NCBI RefSeq assembly: GCF_050389775.1
Contig: NZ_CP177147.1
Span: 1 to 64,000, forward strand
Direction of reading: 5' to 3'
Source of the DNA: Marinibacterium sp050389775
Lineage (GTDB): Bacteria; Pseudomonadota; Alphaproteobacteria; Rhodobacterales; Rhodobacteraceae
Length of the DNA: 64,000 nucleotides
The notes under the pieces: model-generated
Database searches by the model: none
What the model was told of the DNA's origin: nothing
Seen by the model: only the letters and a program-made list of their open reading frames with translations
Translations under genes and position numbers: made by a program
Shown: positions 8,927-18,546 of the stretch, in pieces
Numbering within the stretch: the stretch's first letter is position 1
Layout: every line of letters begins with the position of its first letter

Positions 8927-9843
8927 CACGAATTCCCCCGCGCCTGGGCCCGGGCATGCAGCAGCAGGACGGACATGACGATGGTCAGCAGGATCATGGC
9001 GGCGGCGGCCCCGAAGGGCCAGTTGCCCGCCGCGCCCTTGAACTGCTCTTCGATCAGCGAGCCGATCATGAAGGTCTTGGCACCGCCCAGCAGGTCGGGC
9101 GCGAGGAATGCGCCCAGCGAGGGCACGAAGACCAGGATGCAGCCGGCCACGATGCCGGGCTTGACCACAGGCAGGATGACCAGGCGCAGCGTGGTCCAAT
9201 TGTCGGAATAGAGATCGGCGGCGGCTTCGCTGAGCTTGAAATCATAGCGCTCGACGGCGGCATAGACCGGCAGCACCATGAAGGGCAGGTAGGAATAGAA
9301 CAGGCCCAGCTGCACGGCGAAATTGGTGTTGATCAGCGACAGCGGCTCGGCGATGAGCCCGGTCCAGAGCAGGAATTCGTTGAGCGGCCCGGTGTCGCGG
9401 ATCAGGAATTTCATCGACACCGTGCGGATCAGCAGGTTGACCCAGTAGGGGATGGTCACCAGGAACAGCCAGACCGGGCGCACGGCGGCCTCGCGCGTGG
9501 CGATGAACCAGGCGGTGGGAAAGCCGATCACCAGGCACAGCAGCGTGGCCAGCCCGGCCTGCCAGATCGAGCGCCAGAAGATGCCGATATAGGTCCATTC
9601 GATCGAGGGCGGCTCGTCGCCAAAGAGCCCGCGATCGAGGAAGAACTGGTCATAGGCGGCCCAGGTGAACTCCCAGATCACGCCGCCCCGGAATTCCTTG
9701 GTCAGAAAGGAATAGACGGCCATCAGCAGGACCGGCAGCACCAGGAAGATGCCGACGAAGACCCAGACCGGCAGCATCAGCCGGGGGCCGTTGCCGCGAT
9801 AGACCTCGGACCGTGTCGCGCCGCCCGGCGCCGCGCCGGCCAT
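8926..9843 (-). CDS. potH: polyamine ABC transporter permease, PotH/PotB type
   Basis: A 305-residue inner-membrane permease of the PotB/PotH type. The first membrane segment (LMLPVWVFVGIFLVLPVLLMAVYSFL) follows a short cytoplasmic tail, and the EAA loop reads LSEAAADLYSDNWTTLRLVILPVVKPGI at about residues 205 to 230. The segment GLIAEPLSLINTNFAVQLGLFYSYLPFMVLP is typical for the family. It pairs with PotI to move polyamines inward. Its start ATG overlaps the stop of the ATPase gene by one base (TGATG), as at its own 3' end, so the three genes are tightly coupled. Confidence 0.88.
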   Translation of the reverse strand: MAGAAPGGATRSEVYRGNGPRLMLPVWVFVGIFLVLPVLLMAVYSFLTKEFRGGVIWEFTWAAYDQFFLDRGLFGDEPPSIEWTYIGIFWRSIWQAGLATLLCLVIGFPTAWFIATREAAVRPVWLFLVTIPYWVNLLIRTVSMKFLIRDTGPLNEFLLWTGLIAEPLSLINTNFAVQLGLFYSYLPFMVLPVYAAVERYDFKLSEAAADLYSDNWTTLRLVILPVVKPGIVAGCILVFVPSLGAFLAPDLLGGAKTFMIGSLIEEQFKGAAGNWPFGAAAAMILLTIVMSVLLLHARAQARGNS

Positions 9844-10916
9844 CAGTCGGCCAGCAGGCGCGCGGCGCCCGCCTCGATGCGCAGGCCCAGCTGGGTGCCG
9901 GCCATGGGGATGCTGTCCTGCCCGCCGTTCTGCACGCGCACCAGGATCGGCGCGCCGTCGGCCAGGCTGGCATGCAGCTGGATGTCGGTGCCCAGGTAGA
10001 CATGGTCGGTCACCGTGGCAGCCAGGGCGTCGGGCCCCGGCGCGCCGATGGCAATGCGTTCGGGCCGCACCGACACATGGCCCGCCCCCGTCGCCGCGCC
10101 CGGAGCGGCCGGGCAGGTCAGCGTCAGGCCACCGGGCAGGGCGATCTCGGCCATGCCGGCCTCGACACGGGTGGCGGTGACATCCAGCAGGTTTGTCTCG
10201 CCGATGAAATCGGCCACGAAACGGTTCTGCGGGGCTTCGTAGATCTCGCGCGGGGCGCCGATCTGCTGGACCCGGCCGTCCGACATCACGGCAATCCGGT
10301 CGGACATGGTCAGCGCCTCTTCCTGGTCGTGGGTGACAAAGACGAAGGCAATGCCGGTCTCGCGCTGGATCTGCTTGAGCTCGACGCGCACGGCCTGGCG
10401 CAGCTTGAGGTCCAGCGCGGACAGGGGCTCGTCGAGCAACAGCACCTCGGGCCCCGGGGCCAGCGCCCGGGCCAGGGCCACCCGCTGCTGCTGGCCTCCC
10501 GACAGCTGGGCGGGCTTGCGCGCGGCGAAATCCGACAGCTGCACCTGGTCCAGCACCTCGCGCGAGCGCGCAGCGGCGTCGCGGTCGGTCCAGCCGCGCC
10601 GGCGCAGGCCGAAGGACACGTTGTCGAGCACGGTCATGTGCGGGAACAGGGCGTATTGCTGGAACACCGTGTTGACCGGCCGCTTGTGCGGGGGCAGCGG
10701 GGCGATGTCGGTGCCCTTCAGGCGGATGTTGCCGCCGCTGACCTCCTCGAACCCCGCGATGCAGCGCAGGAGCGTGGTCTTGCCGCAGCCCGACGGCCCC
10801 AGCAGCGTGAAGAATTCGCCCTCGCGGATGTCCATCGACACCCCGTGCAGGGCGGTCACGTCGCCATAGCGCTTGACCACCTTGTCGACGTCAACGGCGA
10901 TGCTGTCCCGGTCCAT
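9843..10916 (-). CDS. potA: polyamine ABC transporter ATP-binding protein
   Basis: A 357-residue ABC ATPase of the PotA/PotG type. Walker A is GPSGCGKT at residues 40 to 47, the signature is LSGGQQQR, Walker B ends LLLDEPLSALD, and the switch histidine is in FVTHDQEEAL. A C-terminal TOBE-like regulatory domain follows from about residue 270 (VSVRPERIAIG). It powers the PotHI channel from the cytoplasmic face. It is the first gene of the six-gene polyamine operon; the promoter must lie in the 86-base gap to the divergent LuxR gene, which is full of repeats. Confidence 0.9.
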   Translation of the reverse strand: MDRDSIAVDVDKVVKRYGDVTALHGVSMDIREGEFFTLLGPSGCGKTTLLRCIAGFEEVSGGNIRLKGTDIAPLPPHKRPVNTVFQQYALFPHMTVLDNVSFGLRRRGWTDRDAAARSREVLDQVQLSDFAARKPAQLSGGQQQRVALARALAPGPEVLLLDEPLSALDLKLRQAVRVELKQIQRETGIAFVFVTHDQEEALTMSDRIAVMSDGRVQQIGAPREIYEAPQNRFVADFIGETNLLDVTATRVEAGMAEIALPGGLTLTCPAAPGAATGAGHVSVRPERIAIGAPGPDALAATVTDHVYLGTDIQLHASLADGAPILVRVQNGGQDSIPMAGTQLGLRIEAGAARLLAD

Positions 10917-10917
10917 T

Positions 10918-11002
10918 CATACCCCTTGCGGCATACCCCTTGTTCATGAAGGATACGCTATGGAAGCCGTTTCCAGGGGGTATATACCCCCAAGGGGGTA
11001 TG
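10918..11002. promoter_or_regulatory. repeat-rich divergent promoter region between potA and the LuxR gene
   Basis: The gap holds two direct copies of CATACCCCTTG at 10918-10928 and 10932-10942, spaced 14 bases start to start, a 16-base perfect palindrome GGGGGTATATACCCCC at 10976-10991, and an inverted copy CAAGGGGGTATG at 10991-11002. All share the core ATACCCC. These look like multiple binding sites for one regulator, most simply the adjacent LuxR-type protein. The repeats are seen; the binding protein is inferred. Confidence 0.6.
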
Positions 11003-11771
11003 ATGGAGCCATTACCAAACTCGGCCGAGACGCTTCTGGCCGCGGCGATCACCGCCCTCGGGGGGGAGGGGTTTGCCCCTGCGCTCTATGCCTGGCTGGT
11101 GCGCAGCTTCGAAATCGACAACACCACGATTGTTGCCTATTTCCAGACCCGCCGGCCCCAGATCCTGTATACCCAGGCGCGGGTGGCCGAGGTGCATGAC
11201 CACATAGAAACCGAATATGTTTCAGGGGCTTACCTGCTCGACCCCTTCCACGAACTGCATGTGCGCCGGGTGCCCGAGGGGCTGTACCGACTGCGCGATT
11301 TCGCGCCTGACCAGTTCCACCGCAACGAGTATTACGCCAGCTATTACCGCCGCACGACGCTGATCGACGAGATGGCCTATGTGGCCTATCCGGCCGAAGG
11401 CGTGTCGGTGCATGTCTGCCTTGGGCGGGATGCCTCGTCTGGTCGGTTGTTTTCGCCACGTGAGGTCGAGGTTGCCCAAAGATTGAGCGCCATTGCCTGC
11501 AGCCTGATCACCCGCCACTGGGCCGGCCTGTCGTCCAGCGGCGATTACGACGATGCCGCCCTGGTGCGGGCGGTCAAGGATCGGCTGGTCGCGCGCCACG
11601 GCATCGCGCTGAGCGGCCGTCAGGCCGAGGTCGCGCTGTTGATCCTGCGCGGCCACAGCTCGGTGTCGATCAGCCTGCGCCTGGGCATCAGCCCGCAGAC
11701 GGTCAAGGTCTTCCGCAAGCAGCTCTACCGCAAATGCGGGATTTCCTCGCAGGCCGAGCTGTTCTCGCTGG

Positions 11772-11794
<23 letters not shown>
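11003..11794 (+). CDS. LuxR family transcriptional regulator
   Basis: A 263-residue regulator with a C-terminal LuxR/FixJ helix-turn-helix at about residues 200 to 258: LSGRQAEVALLILRGHSSVSISLRLGISPQTVKVFRKQLYRKCGISSQAELFSLV. The N-terminal 190 residues are not a receiver domain and lack autoinducer-binding marks; they may sense a ligand such as a polyamine. Two adjacent ATGs exist at 11000 and 11003; the second has better spacing to an AGGGGG. It is divergent from the polyamine operon and likely controls it. Its 3' end overlaps the convergent oligopeptide ATPase gene by 23 bases. Confidence 0.82.
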
Positions 11795-12757
<963 letters not shown>

Positions 12758-12761
<4 letters not shown>

Positions 12762-13723
12762 GCGGTTTCTCCTTCCATGGCCAGCCAGCAGGCCGCGCCC
12801 TGTTGCATCGGCGGCCGCTCGGCCCGGCATTTCGGCCCGGCATGGGCACAGCGCGGGTTGAAGGCACAGCCCTGCGGCACGGCGTCCAGCCGGGGCATCG
12901 CGCCGGGGATCATGCTGAGCTCGTCGACATCGGAGCGCAGCGAGGGGATCGAGCCCATCAGGCCCTGGGTATAGGGATGGCGCGGGGCGCGCACGACGCG
13001 GTCGACCGGCCCGACCTCGGCCAGGCGGCCGGCATACATCACGGCCACCCTGTCGGCTGTTTCGGCGATGACCCCCATGTCATGGGTCACCAGCATGACG
13101 GCCGTGCCCCGATCGCGGCACAGGCGTTTCAGCAGGGCGGTGATCTGGGCCTGGATCGACACGTCCAGCGCGGTGGTCGGCTCGTCGGCGATGATCAGCT
13201 CGGGCTCGGCGCAGAGCGCCAGGGCGATGACGATGCGCTGGCGCATCCCGCCCGAGAACTGGTGGGGGTAATTGTCGATGCGCTCCTCGACGGCCGGAAT
13301 GCCGACCTCGCGCATCAGGTCCAGCGCCCGGGTGCGGGCCTGGGCCTGGGTCAGGCTGGTATGCAGGCGGATGGTCTCGACCAGCTGGTCGCCGACCCGG
13401 AACAGCGGGTTGAGCGAGGTCAGCGGATCCTGGAAGATTGCCCCGATGCGCCGGCCCCGGATCTTTTGCATCCCGGCCTCGGGCAGGGTGTCGATGCGGT
13501 CGCCCGACAGGCGGATCTCGCCGGCGGCGATGCGGCCGGGCGGTTCCAGCAGGCCCAGGATGGCCATGCCGGTCATCGACTTGCCGGCCCCGCTTTCGCC
13601 GACGACGCCCAGGATCTCGCCGGCATGGATCGACAGGGAAATGTCGCGCACGGCGGTCAGCACGCCCCTGCGGGTGGGGAATTCCACCCGCAGGTCGCGC
13701 ACGTCGAGGATGGGATCGGTCAT
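12758..13723 (-). CDS. peptide/nickel-type ABC transporter ATP-binding protein, DppD type
   Basis: A 321-residue ABC ATPase of the OppD/DppD family. Walker A is GESGAGKS at residues 42 to 49; FSGGMRQRIVIALAL is the signature, ADEPTTALDVSIQAQ the Walker B region and VTHDMGVIAE the switch. The C-terminal part has the family block QGCAFNPRCAHAGPKC. It forms a heterodimer with the DppF-type ATPase. The ATG at 13723 overlaps the TGA of the amidohydrolase gene as ATGA; a much longer open frame upstream runs antisense-like through that gene and is not real. Confidence 0.9.
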
Positions 13724-15150
13724 GAGGCCCTCCGGTAGCTGGGGGTGAAGATCTCGGCCACCGGCGGATGGCCCTGGGTGCGGTCGGGATAGCGGGCGAT
13801 CAGCCCGTCGAACTGGGCCTGTGCCCGGATCATGGCGCTGTCCTGGTCGAAGCCGGGGATCAGGCGGTCGGCCATCACCCGGCGGCCGTCGATCCAGACA
13901 TCGCGCACGTCGCGGCCCGAACACGAGGTCATCAGGGTCTGCACCGGGTCGGGGGTCTGCAAGGCCTGGCCCAGGTCGATGACCGTGATGTCGGCCCGGG
14001 CCCCGGCCTGAAGGCGACCCAGGTCGGGTCGGCCGAGCGCATCGGCCCCGCCCAGCGTGGCCGCATCGAACAGGGCTTCGGACCGCAGGGCCTGGCCGCC
14101 ATCGGCGATCCGCGCGGTCATCAGGCCCATCTGCAGGTTGGCGATCATGTCGGCGGGCCAGGTGTCGGTGCCCATGCCGATGGTGATGCCCTGCGCCCGG
14201 CAGCTGGCAAAGCTGCGTAACAGCCCGCCGTGCCGCGCCGAGACCAGCGGGCAATGCACCAGCGCCGCGCCATGTTCGGCGATCAGCTCCAGGTCGCGCG
14301 CGCTGGCATGGGTGCCATGGGGCAGCAGCCAGTTGGGGCCCAGGGCGCCGATCCGGTCCAGCCAGTCGATCGGCGTGGTGCCATGCTGGGCGGCCACGAG
14401 ATCCAGCTCGATGGGGGACTGGCAGCAATGCTGGCGCACCGGGGCCTGCATCTCGGCGGCGATGTCACGGGTGCGGCGCAGCAGGGTTTCGGTGCAGGTC
14501 TCGATCCGGTCGGGGGCGAACATGGCCCGCAGGCGCCCGCCGGCCCGGCCATCGATGCGTGCGGCGAAATCGGCGGCCCGGTCCAGGCCGCGCAGGCCGC
14601 GGTCCTCGTCGTAGACCGCCCGGATGCGCCCGGCATCGTCGACCACCTGGCCGCCGCTGCGGTAGGCCGGCCCCAGGTAGGCCCGCAGGCCCAGCTCTTC
14701 GGCGGCCTGAGCCGCGGCTTCGAATTCGTCGACCGTCTCGCCCCATTCGCGGTAGAACAGCGAGGCGATGGGCAGGGCCGTGGTGATGCCGTTGCGGATC
14801 AGCTGGGCCAGGGCAAAGCGCTTCTGAAAGGCCAGCTCGTCGGGCGTGTACATCTCGTAGGGCCCGGCGGCGACGTAGCTTTCGGGCCAGACCCGGCCCT
14901 TTTTCCAGGCCGGCCAGTTGTCGAGGCCCAGGATCGTCGTGTCGAGGTCGGACAGCGCGTCGAGATCGATGAAGCCCGGCGACAGGATGGCCTGGCCATA
15001 GTCGATCCGCCGGGCCTCGCCCGGCCAGTCGGCCGGGCCGACATGCACGATGTCGGTGCCCTCGATCACCACGCAGCCGTTCTCATGGACGACATGCGCG
15101 CCGTCCTGGTGGCCGATCACCCAGCGGGCGGTCAGGCAGGTCCGGGTCAT
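13720..15150 (-). CDS. amidohydrolase family protein (chlorohydrolase-like) with altered metal motif
   Basis: A 476-residue protein of the amidohydrolase superfamily, in the cytosine deaminase/TrzN-like branch. The TIM-barrel marks are the N-terminal beta-sandwich, PGFIDLDALSDLD at residues 58 to 70, H241 in RQHCCQ, H278 in LLPHGTHAS and D329 in GMGTDTWP. The usual HxH metal pair after PGF is replaced by D64 and L66, while the later His, His and Asp are kept. It may use a different metal arrangement, or belong to a clade where this change is fixed. Embedded in an ABC transporter operon between the second amidohydrolase and the ATPases, it probably acts on the imported substrate. Confidence 0.8.
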   Translation of the reverse strand: MTRTCLTARWVIGHQDGAHVVHENGCVVIEGTDIVHVGPADWPGEARRIDYGQAILSPGFIDLDALSDLDTTILGLDNWPAWKKGRVWPESYVAAGPYEMYTPDELAFQKRFALAQLIRNGITTALPIASLFYREWGETVDEFEAAAQAAEELGLRAYLGPAYRSGGQVVDDAGRIRAVYDEDRGLRGLDRAADFAARIDGRAGGRLRAMFAPDRIETCTETLLRRTRDIAAEMQAPVRQHCCQSPIELDLVAAQHGTTPIDWLDRIGALGPNWLLPHGTHASARDLELIAEHGAALVHCPLVSARHGGLLRSFASCRAQGITIGMGTDTWPADMIANLQMGLMTARIADGGQALRSEALFDAATLGGADALGRPDLGRLQAGARADITVIDLGQALQTPDPVQTLMTSCSGRDVRDVWIDGRRVMADRLIPGFDQDSAMIRAQAQFDGLIARYPDRTQGHPPVAEIFTPSYRRAS

Positions 15151-15190
15151 CGCCGCATCCTCCCGCGTCGGTCGCGCTGTCCGGCCCCGC

Positions 15191-16372
15191 TCATGGCGCC
15201 TCGATCACGGCCACGCCGTCCCGGGTCACGATCCGCCCGGCCTTCAGCACCAGCTTGCGCGGGGCATGCATGGCCACGGCCTCGGCCAGGGTCTCGCCCT
15301 CGACAAGCACGGCATCGGCCCGGCAGCCGATCTCCAGCCCGTAATCTTCGGTGTCCATCACCCGTGCCCCGCCATGGGTGCAGATATCAAGCGCCAGCTC
15401 GACCTCGTCGTCGCGGCGCAGGTTGTTGCGCAGGCCGATGAACATCGCCCGTTCCAGCATGTCGCCGTTGCCATAGGGCCCCCAGGTGTCGCGGATGCCG
15501 TCATTGCCGCCACAGGTCAGGATGCCCAGCTCGGCCAGTTCCTTGACGCGCGGCACCGGGGCAGAGGCCGGGGCGGTGGTCGCGATGTGGATGCGGGTCT
15601 CGGCCAGCTGTTCCTGCAGCCCGGCGACGTAATCGCGTTCGGCCGCGCCCAGGCAGAAGGCATGGCTGATCGTGACCTTGCCCTGCATGCCATGCGCCCG
15701 GGTCCGCGCGATGATCTCTTCCATCGAGAACCCGCCCATCGCATCGCGTTCATGCAGGTGGATGTCGACCGGCTTGCCGTGTTTCTCGGCCAGGGCGAAC
15801 ACCGCGTCCAGGTGGCCCTTGGGGTCGCGTTCGATGCCGCAGGGATCGATGCCCCCGACCACATCGGCGCCCAGGCTCAGCGCCTCGTCCATCAGCTCGA
15901 CCGTGCCGGGGCGGGGCATCATGGACGATTGCGGAAAGGCCACGATCTCGATGTCGACATACCCCTTCAGCTTTTCGCGCGTGGCCATGACGCCTTCGAT
16001 CCCGGCCAGCCCGTGATGGGTGTCGACATCGACATGCGACCGGATCTGGGTCGTGCCATAGGCCATCGACCGGATCGCCTGGCGTTCCGACTGGACCTGG
16101 GGATCAAGCCCCAGCGACACCTTGACCTCGCGCTCGTTGGTGATCTTGTCGATCAGCCGCGGGCCGACCTCGTTGCGATACCAGGGCAGGCCCAGCAGCG
16201 ACTTGTCGAGATGGGTATGGGCTTCGACCAGGCCGGGGATCAGGATGCGCCCGCCGCAATCGACGACCTCGGCCGGGGGCGTGCCGGCCGTGGCCGGATC
16301 GGCAAAGCGGCCGTCGGCGATCAGCAGGTCGGTGGGGGCGGCGCCCATCGGGCGGACATTCTTCAAAAGCAT
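15191..16372 (-). CDS. cytosine deaminase-like amidohydrolase
   Basis: A 393-residue amidohydrolase of the CodA-like clade. The metal ligands are visible as H52 and H54 in VEAHTHLDKSLL, a His in HVDVDTHHGL, the catalytic HLHER block, HAFCLG and the Asp in GGNDGIRD. These enzymes deaminate cytosine, isocytosine, isoguanine or creatinine-like cyclic amidines in the cytoplasm. The gene is 3 bases after the second permease gene, so it is cotranscribed with the transporter. A second amidohydrolase follows 40 bases later. The actual ring substrate cannot be read from the sequence. Confidence 0.85.
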   Translation of the reverse strand: MLLKNVRPMGAAPTDLLIADGRFADPATAGTPPAEVVDCGGRILIPGLVEAHTHLDKSLLGLPWYRNEVGPRLIDKITNEREVKVSLGLDPQVQSERQAIRSMAYGTTQIRSHVDVDTHHGLAGIEGVMATREKLKGYVDIEIVAFPQSSMMPRPGTVELMDEALSLGADVVGGIDPCGIERDPKGHLDAVFALAEKHGKPVDIHLHERDAMGGFSMEEIIARTRAHGMQGKVTISHAFCLGAAERDYVAGLQEQLAETRIHIATTAPASAPVPRVKELAELGILTCGGNDGIRDTWGPYGNGDMLERAMFIGLRNNLRRDDEVELALDICTHGGARVMDTEDYGLEIGCRADAVLVEGETLAEAVAMHAPRKLVLKAGRIVTRDGVAVIEAP

Positions 16373-16375
16373 GAC

Positions 16376-17350
16376 TTATCTCAGTTTGGGGTTCAGCGCA
16401 TCGCGCAGCCAGTCGCCGATCATGTTGACCGACAGGACGATCAGGCACAGCTGGACGGCCGGAAAGACGACGATCCACCAGAGGCCGGAAAAGAGGTATT
16501 CGTTGCCGATGCGGATCAGCGTGCCAAGCGACGGCTGGTCGGGCGGCATGCCCACGCCCAGGAACGACAGCGTGGCCTCGGCCAGGATGGCCAGGCCAAA
16601 GCTCAGCGTGGCGGCGACCATGATCGGGGTCAGCGTGTTGGGCAGGATGTGGTGCAGCATGATCCGCCAGGGCCGGACGCGGATCAGCCGGGCGGCCTGG
16701 ACATATTCCTTCTTGCGCTCGACCATGGCCGAGGCCCGCACGGTGCGCGCATATTGCACCCAGGACGGCACGGCGATGGCAAAGATCAGGATCGGCGCGG
16801 CCATGATGTCCTTGAGCGCCGGGGGCAGGGCGGCCCCGGCCATGGCCGAGATCAGGATGGCGATCAGGATGAAGGGCATCGACAGCAGGATGTCGCCCAC
16901 GCGCATGATGACATTGTCGATCCACCCGCCAAGATAGCCCGCGACCAGGCCCAGGCTCAGCCCGATGGCCAGCGACAGCAGCACCGAGGCAAAGCCGATG
17001 ATCAGCGAGATCCGCGACCCGTAGAGGATGGCCGACAGGATGTCGCGGCCCTGCACGTCGGTGCCCAGCAGATAGGGCCACTGGCCGCCGGCCTGCCAGA
17101 TCGGCGGGATCTCGGAATTCCACAACTCCAGCGCGGCCAGGTCATAGGGATCCTGGGGCGAGATCACCGGGGCCAGCACGGCGGTCAGGATCAGCAGGGC
17201 CAGCAGGGCGGCGGCAAAGACCGCCGAGGGATGGCTGCGGAAGGAATGGAACAGGTCGCTGTCGACCAGCCCCTGCAGGCGGGCCCTCGGCCCCCGCGGG
17301 GTGCGGGCCAGGGTCGGGCTGGCGGCGGTCTGGTCGGCAATCTCGGTCAT
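16376..17350 (-). CDS. peptide/nickel-type ABC transporter permease, DppC type
   Basis: A 324-residue inner-membrane permease. A first membrane segment at about residues 42 to 62 (AVFAAALLALLILTAVLAPVI) is followed by the DppC hallmark PYLLGTDVQGRDILSAILYGSRISL and the EAA loop EYVQAARLIRVRPWRIMLHHILPN. It pairs with the DppB-type permease. The ATG at 17350 is preferred because GGAGG lies six bases upstream; an in-frame ATG at 17404, two bases after the preceding stop, is a possible alternative and would add 18 residues. Both give the same membrane domain. Confidence 0.88.
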   Translation of the reverse strand: MTEIADQTAASPTLARTPRGPRARLQGLVDSDLFHSFRSHPSAVFAAALLALLILTAVLAPVISPQDPYDLAALELWNSEIPPIWQAGGQWPYLLGTDVQGRDILSAILYGSRISLIIGFASVLLSLAIGLSLGLVAGYLGGWIDNVIMRVGDILLSMPFILIAILISAMAGAALPPALKDIMAAPILIFAIAVPSWVQYARTVRASAMVERKKEYVQAARLIRVRPWRIMLHHILPNTLTPIMVAATLSFGLAILAEATLSFLGVGMPPDQPSLGTLIRIGNEYLFSGLWWIVVFPAVQLCLIVLSVNMIGDWLRDALNPKLR

Positions 17351-17406
17351 CTGGGCCTCCGGTCGGTCGGGCTGGGGCGTGGTCTGGCGGGCGGGCAGGG
17401 CCATGA

Positions 17407-18396
17407 TCAGCCCGTCGCCCCGGCGCGGGCGGCATCGTCGCGCAGGCGCGGATCGAGCCAGGCATAGGTGATGTCGACAAATGTGTTCAGCGTGACGAAG
17501 ATGAACGAGACCAGCATGAGGTAGGCGGCCATGACGGGGATGTCGACAAAGGTCACGGCCTGGATGAACAGCAGGCCCATGCCCGGCCATTGGAAAACCG
17601 TTTCGGTCACCAGGGCAAAGGCGATCAGGTTGCCGATCTGCATGCCGGTCAGGGTGATCACGGGCATCAGGCAGTTGCGCAGGGCATGGCGCCAATGCAC
17701 CCGCCCGGCCGGCACGCCCCGGGCCCGGGCGAACTTGATGTAATCGGCGCGCAGGGTTTCCAGCATCTCGGCCCGAACCAGGCGCATGACCAGGGTGATC
17801 TGGAAGGTCGACAGCGACACCGCCGGCAGGATCAGCGCCCGGCGGCCCTCGGGGGTCAGCAGGCCGGTCGACCACCATCCGATGTCCACCGTCTCGCCCC
17901 GGCCAAAGGCCGGCAGCCATCCCAGGGTCACCGAAAAGCCCAGGATCAGCAGGATGCCCACGACAAAGCTGGGCAGTGACACGCCCACGATCGACCCCAG
18001 CTGCAGGGTGTCGGCCAATCGGCTGTCGCGGTGGATGGCCGTGATCACGCCAAGGGGTATGCCCACCACCAGCGAAATCAGCGTGGCCACGATGACCAGT
18101 TCCAGCGTTGCCGGGAACCGCTCGCCGATCAGCACCATGACATCCTGCTGGTTGCGATAGGAAATCCCGAAATCCCCCTGCACGGCATTGGTCACGAACC
18201 GCGTGTACTGGGTGACGAAACCGTCGTTCAGCCCCAGCCGTTCGCGCAGGGCCTCGCGGTCGGCCTGGGTGGCCTGTTCGTTGACCATCATCTCGACCGG
18301 GTCCCCGAAGAAACGGAAGATCACAAAGGCGAGAAAGGCCACCGACAGCATGACAAAGGCCGCGTTGGCCAGGCGCTTGATGAGAAAGGCGAGCAT
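17407..18396 (-). CDS. peptide/nickel-type ABC transporter permease, DppB type
   Basis: A 329-residue inner-membrane permease. It begins with MLAFLIKRLANAAFVMLSVAFLAFVIF, the usual DppB/OppB first membrane helix, followed by the long periplasmic loop and the segment DFGISYRNQQDVMVLIGERFPATLELV. The EAA loop is YIKFARARGVPAGRVHWRHALRN. It makes the translocation pore with the DppC-type permease. It is separated from the binding-protein gene by 150 bases that hold three strong hairpins, so its expression is probably lower than that of the binding protein. Confidence 0.9.
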   Translation of the reverse strand: MLAFLIKRLANAAFVMLSVAFLAFVIFRFFGDPVEMMVNEQATQADREALRERLGLNDGFVTQYTRFVTNAVQGDFGISYRNQQDVMVLIGERFPATLELVIVATLISLVVGIPLGVITAIHRDSRLADTLQLGSIVGVSLPSFVVGILLILGFSVTLGWLPAFGRGETVDIGWWSTGLLTPEGRRALILPAVSLSTFQITLVMRLVRAEMLETLRADYIKFARARGVPAGRVHWRHALRNCLMPVITLTGMQIGNLIAFALVTETVFQWPGMGLLFIQAVTFVDIPVMAAYLMLVSFIFVTLNTFVDITYAWLDPRLRDDAARAGATG

Positions 18397-18429
18397 GTCC
18401 GGTTCCTGCTGGCTGGAGCGCTTGGGAAA

Positions 18430-18525
18430 AGGCGGCCGGCCGCCTCTTCTTCTTGGGTCAAGTACCTCAAGGGGGGTGCGGGGGGCTTGCCCCCCGCCTC
18501 GGTCGGATCGCCAGGGGCGATCCGA
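18430..18525 (-). terminator. three hairpins between binding-protein and permease genes
   Basis: Read in the direction of the operon, the gap holds TCGGATCGCC/GGCGATCCGA (18503-18525), GCGGGGGGC-TT-GCCCCCCGC (18478-18497) and the 16-base palindrome AGGCGGCCGGCCGCCT (18430-18445). No clear U tract follows. They fit 3' end protection or partial termination after the binding-protein message. Confidence 0.55.
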
Positions 18526-18546
18526 TCCCCTGCCTTGCGGGTCGGA

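Noticed and set aside
15050..17467. 805-codon open frame on the plus strand opposite the amidohydrolase and permease genes
   Set aside because: Repetitive Asp/Gly/Gln/Arg composition typical of antisense frames in GC-rich DNA; the minus-strand genes have full domain signatures.
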